Positions 49,382-57,821 of a DNA stretch of 64,000 bases are shown here, piece by piece. Positions within the stretch are counted from its first letter, which is position 1. Each line of letters starts with the position of its first letter. Both the position numbers and the translations under genes were made by a program. The DNA is taken from the NCBI RefSeq assembly GCF_001418655.1, contig NZ_LIQZ01000067.1, positions 1-64,000 of the forward strand, read 5' to 3'. The DNA is from Streptomyces phaeochromogenes. GTDB lineage: Bacteria; Actinomycetota; Actinomycetes; Streptomycetales; Streptomycetaceae. The notes beneath the pieces are model-generated. The model saw only the letters and a program-made list of their open reading frames with translations, had not been told where the DNA came from and did no database searches.

Positions 49382-50932
49382 TCAGTTCGGGCCATCTGGA
49401 TCCGCAAGGGCCTGGAGCACGGCGGCCACGGCCTGCCTCAGCCGCGGGGACGGGTCCGAGGCGAGGGCCACCAGCCGGTCGTGCAGCGCATCGCGGCCCG
49501 GCGGGGCGTCGCGGTCCTGCGGGCCATCGCCGTCCGTCGGGAGCGCGAAGCCGACCTTGAGCCACTGCTGCAGAGCGAGCGCGGCGCTGTACCGGACCGG
49601 CTCCTGAGGGTCGTCGAGCCCCCGCACCAAGCGGCGTACGTCCTCCTCGGCGCCGTATTTGTTGTGACCCGGGCCATCGAGGTCTTCCGGGACGAGCAGC
49701 GGGAGCACCGCGGCCCGGACCTCGTCGTGCACCTCGGTGCCGTCGGCCAGGCGGCGCAGGTCCGGCAGGGCATCAGGCAGCCCGATCAGGGCATAGCCCG
49801 TCCGCCAGGCGGTGCTCGGCTCGGCCGTGAGGCGATCGACCAGGGCACGGGTCACGGGCCAACGCTCCCACAGGCGCAGTCCGTTGTAGACGGCTGCGCC
49901 CAGGCCGTCGACAGCACCTGCCTGCACGTCCGTGTCCGGGTCGTCGAGCAGGGGGAGCAGCAGCCACACGGCGTCCCATCTCCCGCACTCGCCGATGGCT
50001 TTCGCGGCGGCGGCACGGGTCGGTGCCGGTACGGCCGTGTCGGTGAGGACGCCGCGCAGGTGCTCCACGGCGGCCCCGTTGTCCACCTCGCCCAGCGCGC
50101 GGGCGGCAGCCGGACCGGCCACGGCGTCGCGAAGCCATCGCCGAGCCGGGCCGATCAGCCGCTGGTCGCCCGGCTGTTCCAGAATGCCCAGTAGGCGCTC
50201 AGCCACGGCCGGGCTCCGCTCGGCGTCGAGCGCGGCGGCGAGGGCGTCACGAATCCGCGGTGTCTCCACGCCGGACAGTCGCCTCGCCACCGCGATCCGT
50301 ACATCGGGTGACGGGTCGCGCAGCCCCGCGAGCAGTGAGTCGATGAGTCTCTCGGTGCACCGGCTCGGCAGCAACGTGAGTGCCTCTACGCGTGCGGCGC
50401 CGTCGCCGTGCCGGGCCGTCCGGATCACCTCGGCCTTCACGGCCGGATCGTCCCTCAGGTCGTAGATCAGACTCCGGGCCCGTCCCCACACGGCTCCGTC
50501 CGGATCGCCGAGCAGGCTCACCAGCGACGCGACATCGCCGGGCACGCCCAATGCCGTCAGGCCGACGAGAGCGTTGATGCGGACGTGATACTCCGGGTCG
50601 TCGAGCAGTTTCGTGAAGGCACGCACGATCCCGTCACCGCGCAGCTCAAGGTGGATCGTGGCGAGTGCGGCCCTGCGGCGTACCCATGGATCCATGTCGC
50701 CCATCAGGAGCGGCAACGCCTTCTCGCCCGCTTCCGGCACTCCGAGCCGGCCGAGGCCGATGGCCGCGGCCTCGCGGACCTGGGGCACCGGGTCACCGGC
50801 CAGCTCGGCGAGCACCCAGGCGTGCTCGCGACGGCCGACCTTGCCAAGCCCCTTCGCCGCCGCCACGCGACGCTGCGTATTCCGAACTGCCAACTCGCGC
50901 AGGAAGAAGGCGATCTGGTGCTCCGATCCCAT
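49382..50932 (-). CDS. HEAT-repeat protein upstream of the second MoxR set
   Basis: This 516-residue protein is a HEAT-repeat solenoid with at least a dozen helical pairs: RVAAAKGLGKVGRREHAWVL, PQVREAAAIGLGRLGVPEAG, YHVRINALVGLTALGVPG, DVRIAVARRLSGVETPRI and so on to LRQAVAAVLQALADPD. It has no catalytic motif and is probably a protein-binding scaffold. It lies just upstream of the unknown gene and the MoxR/DUF2201 pair, so it may recruit their target. A hairpin terminator precedes it and separates it from the HAD gene. Confidence 0.85.
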   Translation of the reverse strand: MGSEHQIAFFLRELAVRNTQRRVAAAKGLGKVGRREHAWVLAELAGDPVPQVREAAAIGLGRLGVPEAGEKALPLLMGDMDPWVRRRAALATIHLELRGDGIVRAFTKLLDDPEYHVRINALVGLTALGVPGDVASLVSLLGDPDGAVWGRARSLIYDLRDDPAVKAEVIRTARHGDGAARVEALTLLPSRCTERLIDSLLAGLRDPSPDVRIAVARRLSGVETPRIRDALAAALDAERSPAVAERLLGILEQPGDQRLIGPARRWLRDAVAGPAAARALGEVDNGAAVEHLRGVLTDTAVPAPTRAAAAKAIGECGRWDAVWLLLPLLDDPDTDVQAGAVDGLGAAVYNGLRLWERWPVTRALVDRLTAEPSTAWRTGYALIGLPDALPDLRRLADGTEVHDEVRAAVLPLLVPEDLDGPGHNKYGAEEDVRRLVRGLDDPQEPVRYSAALALQQWLKVGFALPTDGDGPQDRDAPPGRDALHDRLVALASDPSPRLRQAVAAVLQALADPDGPN

Positions 50933-50952
50933 GTCACACCCCGGAAAGGAAG

Positions 50953-50973
50953 ACCTCCGAGCCGCTCGGAGGT
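50953..50973 (-). terminator. Terminator after the HAD-like gene
   Basis: ACCTCCGAG (50953-50961) and CTCGGAGGT (50965-50973) form a 9-bp stem with a CCG loop between the HAD-like stop and the HEAT gene start. Confidence 0.65.
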
Positions 50974-51001
50974 TGTACGGCCCGACCGGGTCCGCCGAAG
51001 G

Positions 51002-51538
51002 TCACAGCGCGCGGGCGAAGGAGTCGAGGACGGCGAAGTCGGTGTCGAGCAGCCCGACCCGGGCGTCGACATGATGGAGAAGCGCCGGGCCCCCGTGGTG
51101 CGAGGCGACGAAAGCGCGGTCGGTGTCGTCGAGGTCGTCGTCGACCCAGGCGAACGGGCGGCCCTCGGCGTGCGCGACCAGGTGGCGGGTCTTCCAGAAC
51201 GTGCCGTCCGGGCGTATGTCATGTGTCGTGGGCCAGTCCACCACCGGCAACTGCGGAAGGCCGATGACGGGCCCGATGAACGTGTTGGCCTCCGCGCCCC
51301 AGGTGGTCGCCCACACCAGGTCGTACCGCTCGCCCAACTCCCTTAGGCGGGAGCCATGTTCAGGGTTGAGCCACACCCGGAGCGGCTTCACGTAGGCCCG
51401 CGGCGTACGGGGGTGCTGGGCGATCCAGCCCTCGGGCTTCATCCGATGCGTGGCATACCCCGCGGGCCGCCGGTGCGGCTTGGCGGCGTAGGGGTTGAGC
51501 GGCCCGTCCACGTCGAGGTAGAGAAGCGGCCGGTTCAT
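51002..51538 (-). CDS. HAD-like domain protein
   Basis: This 178-residue protein looks like a member of the HAD superfamily: the first motif is LYLDVDGPLNP (DxDG), a threonine-containing second motif is in LVWATTWG, and a WVDDDLDD near residue 140 gives the metal-binding acidic cluster. The family hydrolyses phosphoesters. It lacks a cap domain, so it may act on a macromolecule or be regulatory. It stands alone with its own terminator. The ATG at 51538 follows no strong ribosome site, so the start is moderately certain. Confidence 0.8.
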   Translation of the reverse strand: MNRPLLYLDVDGPLNPYAAKPHRRPAGYATHRMKPEGWIAQHPRTPRAYVKPLRVWLNPEHGSRLRELGERYDLVWATTWGAEANTFIGPVIGLPQLPVVDWPTTHDIRPDGTFWKTRHLVAHAEGRPFAWVDDDLDDTDRAFVASHHGGPALLHHVDARVGLLDTDFAVLDSFARAL

Positions 51539-51587
51539 GCCGGTACCCCCGTTTCCATCGCTGCTCCCGCCCCCGAGGTTGGCTTGT

Positions 51588-52439
51588 CTACGCGACTCCC
51601 GGCCAGGTGGCGGTCACCAGCCAGAGTCGGGCTGTCAGCCGTATACCGGTGTCCGACTCGTAGGCGCGGAAGGCGTCGACCGCCGCAAGCCGGGCACGCT
51701 CCGTGGCCTCGGGGTCGGCGTCCCGCAGCCAGTGCCGCATGGGGCCCCAGCCGAAGAGGAAGGTCGCGGCGTCCTCCGCGTCCGCGCCCCACAACTGACT
51801 CCGTTCGACCGCCTCGGCGTCGGCATCCTCGAAGCCGGCGTCGCGCAGTACGCCCGTGGTGCGTTCGGGGTCGGCGAAGGAGGCAGGGCCGGTCTTCGTG
51901 TCCTGGGACAGGTCGGGCAGGGGCACATGCTCGGCGACGGCGGCGAGGATGACGGACTGTTCCATACGGCTGAAGGCCTGCGGACAGACGAAGGCGAGGC
52001 GTCCGCCCGGCCGCAGCGCCCGTCCGATGTTGGCGAACGCGGCCACCGGATCGGCGAAGAACATCACCCCGAAGCGGCTGAGCGCCACGTCGAATCCCCC
52101 CTCGGGAAAGGGATACACCTGGGCGTCGCCCTGTACGAAGGAGACGTTGTCGAGCCCTTCCTCGGTGGCGCTCGCCCTGGCCCGCTCCAGCATCGGCACG
52201 GACAGATCGACGCCGAGGGCACGGGCTCCTCGGCCGGCCGCGAGACGGGCGAGACGTCCGTTGCCGCAGCCGATGTCGAGTACCGCGTCCGTGTCCTTGA
52301 TGCGGGCGGCGGCCAGGAGAGGCTCGTTGGCGGCGTCGTTGAGATTGTCGTAGCGCGTCTGGTGGGCGGCCCAGTGGGTGCCTTCATAGCCGTTCCAGGC
52401 CTCGGCCTGATGGGTGTTCACGATCGTCGCGTCCGTCAT
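51588..52439 (-). CDS. Class I SAM-dependent methyltransferase
   Basis: This 283-residue protein is a Rossmann-like methyltransferase. Motif I is VLDIGCGNGRLARLA, the acidic motif II end is ALGVDLSVPML, motif III is FVQGDAQVYPF, and later motifs are FDVALSRFGVMFFADP and ALRPGGRLAFVC. The family transfers a methyl group to small molecules; the substrate is unknown. The ATG at 52439 starts at MTDATIVNTHQAEAW, a common start for this family. It ends 49 bp before the HAD-like gene starts, so co-transcription is possible. Confidence 0.9.
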   Translation of the reverse strand: MTDATIVNTHQAEAWNGYEGTHWAAHQTRYDNLNDAANEPLLAAARIKDTDAVLDIGCGNGRLARLAAGRGARALGVDLSVPMLERARASATEEGLDNVSFVQGDAQVYPFPEGGFDVALSRFGVMFFADPVAAFANIGRALRPGGRLAFVCPQAFSRMEQSVILAAVAEHVPLPDLSQDTKTGPASFADPERTTGVLRDAGFEDADAEAVERSQLWGADAEDAATFLFGWGPMRHWLRDADPEATERARLAAVDAFRAYESDTGIRLTARLWLVTATWPGVA

Positions 52440-52517
52440 ACGTACATGGTGACGCCCGGCTTTGTCCCATGTCACCGTCTGGGTGGGGTGGGGTGCGGCG
52501 GCGCGAGGGCGGCGGTG

Positions 52518-52895
52518 TCAGGGGGATGTGGCCGCCTGGAGCTGATCGCGGTATGCGCGGGCCGAGGTCATCAGACCGTCCAGGGCGTCGCGGGTCTGGG
52601 CGAGGTCCGCGATGTGAGCCGTGAGCCGATCACGTTCCTGACCCATGCGTTCGAGGGCGGCGTCCGAGTGTTCCTCGCTGGGCGAGTCGACGCAGGGGAG
52701 CAGTTCGGTGATGGTGCGGCTGGACAGTCCTGCCGCGTACAGCCGCTGGATGAAGGTGACGCGCTCGACCTCGTAGTCCGTGTAGTGCCGCTGGCCACTG
52801 GCGCTGCGGGTGCTGGTGAGCAGGCCCTGCTCCTCGTAGTAGCGCAGCGACCGGACGCTGACCCCGGCCCGTTCGGCGAGCTCTCCGATGCGCAT
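52518..52895 (-). CDS. MerR-family transcriptional regulator
   Basis: This 125-residue protein is a MerR regulator: MRIGELAERAGVSVRSLRYY is the classic helix-turn-helix, followed by EEQGLLTSTRSASGQRHYTD and a long dimerisation coiled coil (EERMGQERDRL-like). A single cysteine (LLPCVDS) lies where metal or redox sensors carry one, but a two-cysteine site is absent. It is divergent from an old-yellow-enzyme gene whose promoter has a MerR-like extended spacer, so it is likely the activator of that gene. The ligand may be an electrophile, by inference. Confidence 0.9.
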   Translation of the reverse strand: MRIGELAERAGVSVRSLRYYEEQGLLTSTRSASGQRHYTDYEVERVTFIQRLYAAGLSSRTITELLPCVDSPSEEHSDAALERMGQERDRLTAHIADLAQTRDALDGLMTSARAYRDQLQAATSP

Positions 52896-52948
52896 GTCGT
52901 TCTCCCCGCTCCCGGCTGTTGCCTGTGCTGTTACCTACGACACAGGCC

Positions 52949-52980
52949 TTGCCTCTGACGTCAATGTCAGGTTTTAGCGT
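52949..52980 (+). promoter_or_regulatory. MerR-type promoter and inverted repeat for the alkene reductase
   Basis: TTGCCT (52949-52954) and TAGCGT (52975-52980) are separated by 20 bp, the extended spacer typical of MerR-activated promoters. The spacer holds CTGAC-N6-GTCAG (52955-52970), a perfect 5-bp inverted repeat. Binding by the adjacent MerR protein is inferred. Confidence 0.55.
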
Positions 52981-53029
52981 AACCGCTGTGCCCGGGACCC
53001 GGGCCGACGGATCGCGAAGGAGTCCTGAA

Positions 53030-54103
53030 GTGACGAGCCTGTTCCAGCGCCATCAGCTCGGCGAACTGACGCTGCCCAACCGCGTCGTGATGGCCCCCAT
53101 GACCCGGGTGAGGGCCGCTTCCGGCGGCCTGGCGACACCGTCGATGGCGACCTACTACGCCCAGCGCGCGACCGCCGGGCTGATCGTGACCGAGGGCGTC
53201 CAGCCGAGTCTGATCGGGCAGTCCAACCCGGGCACGCCCGGTCTGCACACCGACGAGCAGCAGGCCTCGTGGCAGCAGGTGACGGACGCCGTGCACGCCA
53301 ACGGCGGACGGCTCTTCGCCCAGCTCATGCACGGCGGGCGCGTCTCGCATCCCGACACCACGGGCACGCGGCCCGTCGGCCCGTCGGCCGTGCCCGCCGT
53401 CGGCGACGTGTTCACGCCGACCGGGCCCCAGCCGGCCCCCGTACCCCGCGCGCTGGAGACCTCGGAAGTCCCGGAGCACGCCCGCTCGTACGCCGACGCG
53501 GCACGCCGGGCCGTGGACGCGGGATTCGACGGAGTGGAACTGCACGGAGCCAACGGATACCTGATCTCACAGTTCCTCTCGTCCAACGCCAACCTGCGCA
53601 CGGACGGGTACGGAGGCTCCGTGGCCCACCGGATCAGGTTCGCCGTCGAGGCGGCTTCCGCGACCGTCGAGGCGGTCGGCGCGGCGCGCACGGGCATCCG
53701 GCTCTCCCCGGGCGGGACCTTCTGGGGCGTGCGGGACACGGAGGTCACCGAGCTCTACACCGCCCTGCTCGGCGAGTTGGCGCGACTGGAGGTGGCGTAC
53801 GTCCATCTCGAAGCGACCGCGGACGAAGAGGTGCTGGTGGCGCTCCGCCGTGCCTGGCCGGGCACACTCGTCATGAACCCGGTCGTCCCCATGGGCCCCA
53901 AGCAGACCGGCCGGTCCGAGGCCGACCACTGGCTCGGTCTGGGCGCGGACCTCATCAGCTTCGGCCGCGCCTTCATCGCCAACCCCGACCTGGTGGAACG
54001 CCTGCGCACGGGTGTGCCTGTCGCGCCCGTCGACGAGGCGACCTACTACCAGGGCGGCGACGCGGGGTATCTGACGTATCCGGCGCACCAGTACAGCGCC
54101 TGA
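53030..54103 (+). CDS. Old yellow enzyme family alkene reductase
   Basis: This 357-residue cytoplasmic protein is an FMN-dependent NADH:flavin oxidoreductase of the old yellow enzyme family. It shows LTLPNRVVMAPMTRVRA at the start, QLMHGGRVSHPD, FDGVELHGANGYLISQFL with the substrate-binding histidine-asparagine pair, and LISFGRAFIANPDLVERL near the end. These enzymes reduce activated C=C bonds and detoxify electrophiles. The GTG at 53030 has GAAGGAG upstream. It is probably induced by the divergent MerR regulator. Confidence 0.92.
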   Translation: MTSLFQRHQLGELTLPNRVVMAPMTRVRAASGGLATPSMATYYAQRATAGLIVTEGVQPSLIGQSNPGTPGLHTDEQQASWQQVTDAVHANGGRLFAQLMHGGRVSHPDTTGTRPVGPSAVPAVGDVFTPTGPQPAPVPRALETSEVPEHARSYADAARRAVDAGFDGVELHGANGYLISQFLSSNANLRTDGYGGSVAHRIRFAVEAASATVEAVGAARTGIRLSPGGTFWGVRDTEVTELYTALLGELARLEVAYVHLEATADEEVLVALRRAWPGTLVMNPVVPMGPKQTGRSEADHWLGLGADLISFGRAFIANPDLVERLRTGVPVAPVDEATYYQGGDAGYLTYPAHQYSA

Positions 54104-54187
54104 CGGCGGCGGTTCGACCGGGACCGGGCGGCGCGCCCGACGGCGCGCCGCTCACCGGCTTCCGAGCCGGGTATCCGGTCGCCTCGG

Positions 54188-55720
54188 TCAGACGATGGCG
54201 CGGTCCAGTTCGTCGAGTCGGCCGGTCTCCAGATGTGCGATGTCACCGTCCGAGTCCAGGGCCGCGTCGAGGAGGAAAGCGAGCGAAGTGCCGTACACCG
54301 GGACTTCGCTCGGCTCGTCGACGAGGTGGAAGCGCGGGCGGTTCGTGTCTTCACCGTCCGACGGCACCTCCTCGATCCGGCAGACGACCCAATGAGTGGT
54401 CCCTGCAGGGGAGTTGTCGACAGCGCCGAGACTCCGGCCGTCCGCGAGGTCGATGATGACGGCGATCGAGTGCGCGCGGTGGCCGCGCCACACCGTGCGG
54501 CGGTCGGCGATGGGCCGCAGCCGCCAGGCGCCGTCGAACAGTGTCGCCGAGCCGACACGACTGTAGAGGGCCACCACGTCCGCGCACCCCTCGAACCAGA
54601 GCCCGTCCGGTGACTGCGCGGGGGTGGTGGCATGGTCACGCACGATCCGGTCGATCACGTCGTCCATCTCGACCGCCGCCGACGCGAGATGCCAGCCCGC
54701 CACCGGCCGCAGCGACCCGTCGTCGTCCTGGCCGACACCCACGAGCCCGGCATGCAGGGCGACCACTCGATTGTCGCCTTCCACCCGGTCGTTGATGTGG
54801 ACGATCAGCCGTGACAGGGTCGCCGGCACGTCGTCGCTGCGCACTCCCGGGCCCGTGTAGAACATGCCGTCGAGGGTCAGGTCGCGCGGTTCGTCGAGGG
54901 GGAGTTCCAGCAGTGGATTCGGCCTCGTGACGGCACCGTCGCGGGTCAGGTACGGATAGAACCGTGCGATCCACCCGGTGACCACCTCGCCGCCGTAGGC
55001 GTCGACCGGGCTGTAGATGCGGCGCCAGAACGCGGTGTCGATGTCGCCCGCCGCGGCACGGACGAACTGGTCGGCTATCGGGACGAGCGACCGGCACCAC
55101 GTCTCCATGCCGAGATCGGCGACCGCGTCCAGTCGAGCGCGTATCCGCTGCCAGTCCTCGACCGTGCCGGCCAACGTGATCGACGGGATTCCGCAGACGA
55201 AGGTCATCCACAAGGCGAAGTACGGCGCGTACGCGTCGAGCATGACGATGCGCCCCGCGACCCGCTCGACGTCGGTACTGGTGGAGAAGTCGCACTCGAA
55301 GAGGTCGGCGGTCGTGCCGTTGCCGTCGATCTCCGCCGCGAGCAGTTTGTGGAACAACTCCACAGCGTCCTGCCAGGAGTTCGGGTCGTGCGGCATCGGC
55401 CCGTCGACGGTCACGGTGAGCCGCTTGCGGCCCGCGTGACGCACCAGCCGTGGCCGCAGTTCCTCGGCGTGCAGACGGATGTGCTGGGCGAGGCCCTGCG
55501 CGATCGTCAGCCACACCGCGTCCGGAGTCAGCACGAGCCGACGATGATCGGCGAACGCCCGCCCCACCGCCCCGAGCAGCGGATGCACACCGTTCGGCTC
55601 GACGACCGGCGTACGGGGGTCACCACCGACTGCGAGCGCGTCCACGACCAGGTCACCGAGAGGCCGCGTGGGCAGTGGCTCTGGAGCGGGCGTCACATCG
55701 TCGATCTCGAAGGTCACCAT
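54188..55720 (-). CDS. DUF4419 domain protein
   Basis: This 510-residue protein matches the DUF4419 family: VHPLLGAVGRAFADHRRLVL, VWLTIAQGLAQHI, VELFHKLLAAEI, FECDFSTSTDVERVAGRIVM and YFALWMTFVCGIPSITLAG are features I associate with it. No signal peptide or membrane helix is seen. The function of the family is unknown. The gene ends near a GC-rich hairpin-prone stretch after the alkene reductase. It has its own promoter upstream, in the short gap before the plus-strand kinase gene. Confidence 0.8.
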   Translation of the reverse strand: MVTFEIDDVTPAPEPLPTRPLGDLVVDALAVGGDPRTPVVEPNGVHPLLGAVGRAFADHRRLVLTPDAVWLTIAQGLAQHIRLHAEELRPRLVRHAGRKRLTVTVDGPMPHDPNSWQDAVELFHKLLAAEIDGNGTTADLFECDFSTSTDVERVAGRIVMLDAYAPYFALWMTFVCGIPSITLAGTVEDWQRIRARLDAVADLGMETWCRSLVPIADQFVRAAAGDIDTAFWRRIYSPVDAYGGEVVTGWIARFYPYLTRDGAVTRPNPLLELPLDEPRDLTLDGMFYTGPGVRSDDVPATLSRLIVHINDRVEGDNRVVALHAGLVGVGQDDDGSLRPVAGWHLASAAVEMDDVIDRIVRDHATTPAQSPDGLWFEGCADVVALYSRVGSATLFDGAWRLRPIADRRTVWRGHRAHSIAVIIDLADGRSLGAVDNSPAGTTHWVVCRIEEVPSDGEDTNRPRFHLVDEPSEVPVYGTSLAFLLDAALDSDGDIAHLETGRLDELDRAIV

Positions 55721-55771
55721 CGCGCGATTCTATTGAGTTCCGGGCTCCTCGGTGATCAGTAGGCTGACCCC

Positions 55772-56761
55772 GTGGACGCGGGCGAGCATACGGACGTCAT
55801 GGGTGCCGGAGTGGACGATCAGGGCTGGTCCAACACCCGTGCCTGGGTGGAGAAGACGCTGGGTGAAGGCGATCGCATCAGGGCCGTCGTCCCGCTGCGT
55901 GGCGGCTGGACCTCGCAGATGCGCCGTCTCGACATCGAAGGGAGGAACGGCGAACCCCGGTCGCTCGTCCTGCGGTCGTTCGTCAAGCCCTTCTTCGTCA
56001 AGCACGCGCAGGGGCTGCTCACGCGCGAAGCGGACATGCTGAGGTTCCTCGCGGAGACACATGTGCCGGTAGCCGACTTCCATGGTGTGGATGCCCTTGC
56101 GGAGCACTGTGACCACCCCTCGCTCCTGATGTCCTTGCTGCCCGGACGCGTCAGGCTGGACGACGACGAGGACGTCCCGCGCAGGACCGAGCTGCTGGCT
56201 CGACAACTCCTCGACATCCACGGGCTGTTCGTGCCGACGGGGGCACGACCTCGTACGTACGAGGCCTGGACGGCAGCCGATCGCGTGCGGTTGCCCGAAG
56301 GCACGCGGCGGCCCGAGCTGTGGCGACGCGCCGTGGACGTCATCCGTCGTCCGCCCCCGCCCTACCGGCCTTGTTTCCTGCACCGCGACTTCCATCCCGG
56401 CAACGTCCTCTTCACGGGCCACGGCGCCGACTTGGCGGTCACCGGCGTCGTGGACTGGGTGGAGACCTCCTGGGGTCCGGCCGACCTGGACGTGGCCCAC
56501 TGCTCCACCGCGCTCGCCCTGCTGCACGGCGTCGACGCCGGAATGCGCCTGGCCGACGACTACTTGGCGGCCGGGGGCATGCTCGACGGGGATCCCGGAG
56601 CTCACCTGTACTGGCGTCTGCTGGATGCCCTGGCCTTCGCACCGGACGCGGAGAAGGTCGCCGGGCCCTGGCGGGAACTGGGCAGGCATGACCTGACACC
56701 CGCGACGCTCACCCACCGGCTGGAGGACTACGTCCAGGCACTCTTCAGCCGCTACGGATGA
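55772..56761 (+). CDS. Aminoglycoside phosphotransferase-type kinase
   Basis: This 329-residue protein has the protein-kinase-like APH fold. The catalytic loop is CFLHRDFHPGNVLF with the invariant HxDxxxxN, and the metal-binding aspartate follows in GVVDWVETSWGP. The N-lobe has PLRGGWTSQMRRLDI and LVLRSFVK with the ATP-binding lysine. The family phosphorylates aminoglycosides, choline-type or other small molecules; the substrate is unknown and resistance should not be assumed. The GTG at 55772 is the assigned start; ATG 55799 is an alternative. Its last codons are the first unit of a downstream 15-bp tandem array. Confidence 0.87.
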   Translation: MDAGEHTDVMGAGVDDQGWSNTRAWVEKTLGEGDRIRAVVPLRGGWTSQMRRLDIEGRNGEPRSLVLRSFVKPFFVKHAQGLLTREADMLRFLAETHVPVADFHGVDALAEHCDHPSLLMSLLPGRVRLDDDEDVPRRTELLARQLLDIHGLFVPTGARPRTYEAWTAADRVRLPEGTRRPELWRRAVDVIRRPPPPYRPCFLHRDFHPGNVLFTGHGADLAVTGVVDWVETSWGPADLDVAHCSTALALLHGVDAGMRLADDYLAAGGMLDGDPGAHLYWRLLDALAFAPDAEKVAGPWRELGRHDLTPATLTHRLEDYVQALFSRYG

Positions 56762-56865
56762 CTCCGCTACTGATGCTTCAGCTAGGGACGACTCAGCTAC
56801 GAATGACTCCGCTGCGTATGACTCAGCTAGGGCCGACCCCGCTACGAATGACCGCGCCCGACCGC
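56746..56865 (+). repeat. Degenerate 15-bp tandem array after the kinase gene
   Basis: From 56746 to about 56865 at least seven 15-bp units follow one another, with consensus ACTCCGCTACGAATG. Exemplars are ACTCAGCTACGAATG (56791-56805), ACTCCGCTGCGTATG (56806-56820) and ACCCCGCTACGAATG (56836-56850). The first unit is the end of the kinase gene (Ser-Arg-Tyr-Gly-stop), so the array seems to have grown from the gene's 3' end. Each unit has the length of five codons. Confidence 0.75.
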
Positions 56866-56884
56866 GCTCCGAGAACGGGTGACG

Positions 56885-57601
56885 TCAGCTCGGGGCGTCC
56901 TCCGGGCCGCCGTCGGTCTCCTCCACCGGTGGCATGAAGGCCCGCAGCCACCGTTCCGTCTGGGCGACGTGCGCCTCGGCCGCGCCGGCGGCGGCGCCCG
57001 GGTCGCGGTCGGCGATCGCCGTGGCGAGGACCCGGTGGTCCGCGTCGCTCTTGCGCCGCATCTCCGGGCCCTCGGGGAGGGTGAAGACCTGGTACTTGCG
57101 GGAGCGGGCGCGGAAGACCGCGAGCAGGGAGGCGAGCGTGGGGTTCTCGGCGGCCCGCGCCACCTCGGCGTGGAAACGGTGGTCGAGCTCCGAGGCCTCG
57201 GTGGGGTCCTCGGTCGCCTCCATGGACTCGATGAGCGAGTAGAGCGTCTTCACCGTCTCGGGGGTCCGACGCGCGGCGGCCTTGGCGGCGACGTGTGCCT
57301 CCAGCACCCGCCGGATCTCGTAGACCTCCAACAGGCCCGACAGCGGCAGGAGTTCAAGGGTCAGGGAGAGGCTCCCGATGACGTCCTCGGGGCGGAGCTG
57401 GGAGACATACGTGCCCGAACCGTGCCGCGGCTCCACCACCCCGAGCGCCGCGAGCATCCGTACGGCCTCACGCAGCGGACCCCGCGAAACGCCCAGTTCC
57501 TCGCCGAGCTCGGCCTCGGGCGGGATGCGGTCTCCCGGGCCCAGACGCCCCGTCGCGATCATGTGACGCAGACCGTGGAACGCCTTGTCGACTGCGGACA
57601 T
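56885..57601 (-). CDS. GntR-family (FadR-type) regulator
   Basis: This 238-residue protein is a FadR-subfamily GntR regulator. The N-terminal winged helix is AFHGLRHMIATGRLGPGDRI, then EELGVSRGPLREAVRMLAAL and the wing HGSGTYVSQL. The C-terminal FCD domain is all-helical and carries acidic/histidine residues (LDHRFHAEVARAAENP, DHRVLATAIADRD) that often bind a metal. The ATG at 57601 follows GAGGAATCGG. It faces the aminotransferase/ABC transporter operon across an intergenic region with two palindromes, so it likely represses that operon and itself. Confidence 0.92.
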   Translation of the reverse strand: MSAVDKAFHGLRHMIATGRLGPGDRIPPEAELGEELGVSRGPLREAVRMLAALGVVEPRHGSGTYVSQLRPEDVIGSLSLTLELLPLSGLLEVYEIRRVLEAHVAAKAAARRTPETVKTLYSLIESMEATEDPTEASELDHRFHAEVARAAENPTLASLLAVFRARSRKYQVFTLPEGPEMRRKSDADHRVLATAIADRDPGAAAGAAEAHVAQTERWLRAFMPPVEETDGGPEDAPS

Positions 57602-57658
57602 CCGATTCCTCCCCTGACGGGCCGGCGGCACCACCGAGACCCTCGGGCACTGTAGTCA

Positions 57659-57703
57659 GTCATCTGATGTCTCGGATGTATCGGCCGGGAGTCATCTGAT
57701 GAC
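57659..57703. promoter_or_regulatory. GntR operator candidates GTCATCTGATGAC
   Basis: GTCATCTGATGAC at 57691-57703 is a perfect 13-bp palindrome around a central T. GTCATCTGATGT at 57659-57670 is a near copy. A looser version, GTCATCCTCTGATGTC, is at 57772-57787. All lie between the GntR gene and the divergent aminotransferase gene. They are likely binding sites for the GntR protein. Confidence 0.7.
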
Positions 57704-57821
57704 TTTCGCTGCACGACCCTTGCGAGGCCGGAAAACGACTGCCAGGATGCCGAGTCATCATACGTGTCGCCGTCATCCTCTGATGTCTGGCGGCACTCGG
57801 GTTCGGTAGATGTGGAGTGAT

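Noticed and set aside
55772..56761. Reading the APH-type kinase as an antibiotic resistance gene
   Set aside because: The fold is shared by kinases of many small molecules, and no antibiotic cluster or specific resistance motif is visible.
56746..56865. Considering the 15-bp array as a CRISPR array
   Set aside because: Units are directly adjacent without spacers and degenerate, and no cas genes are near.
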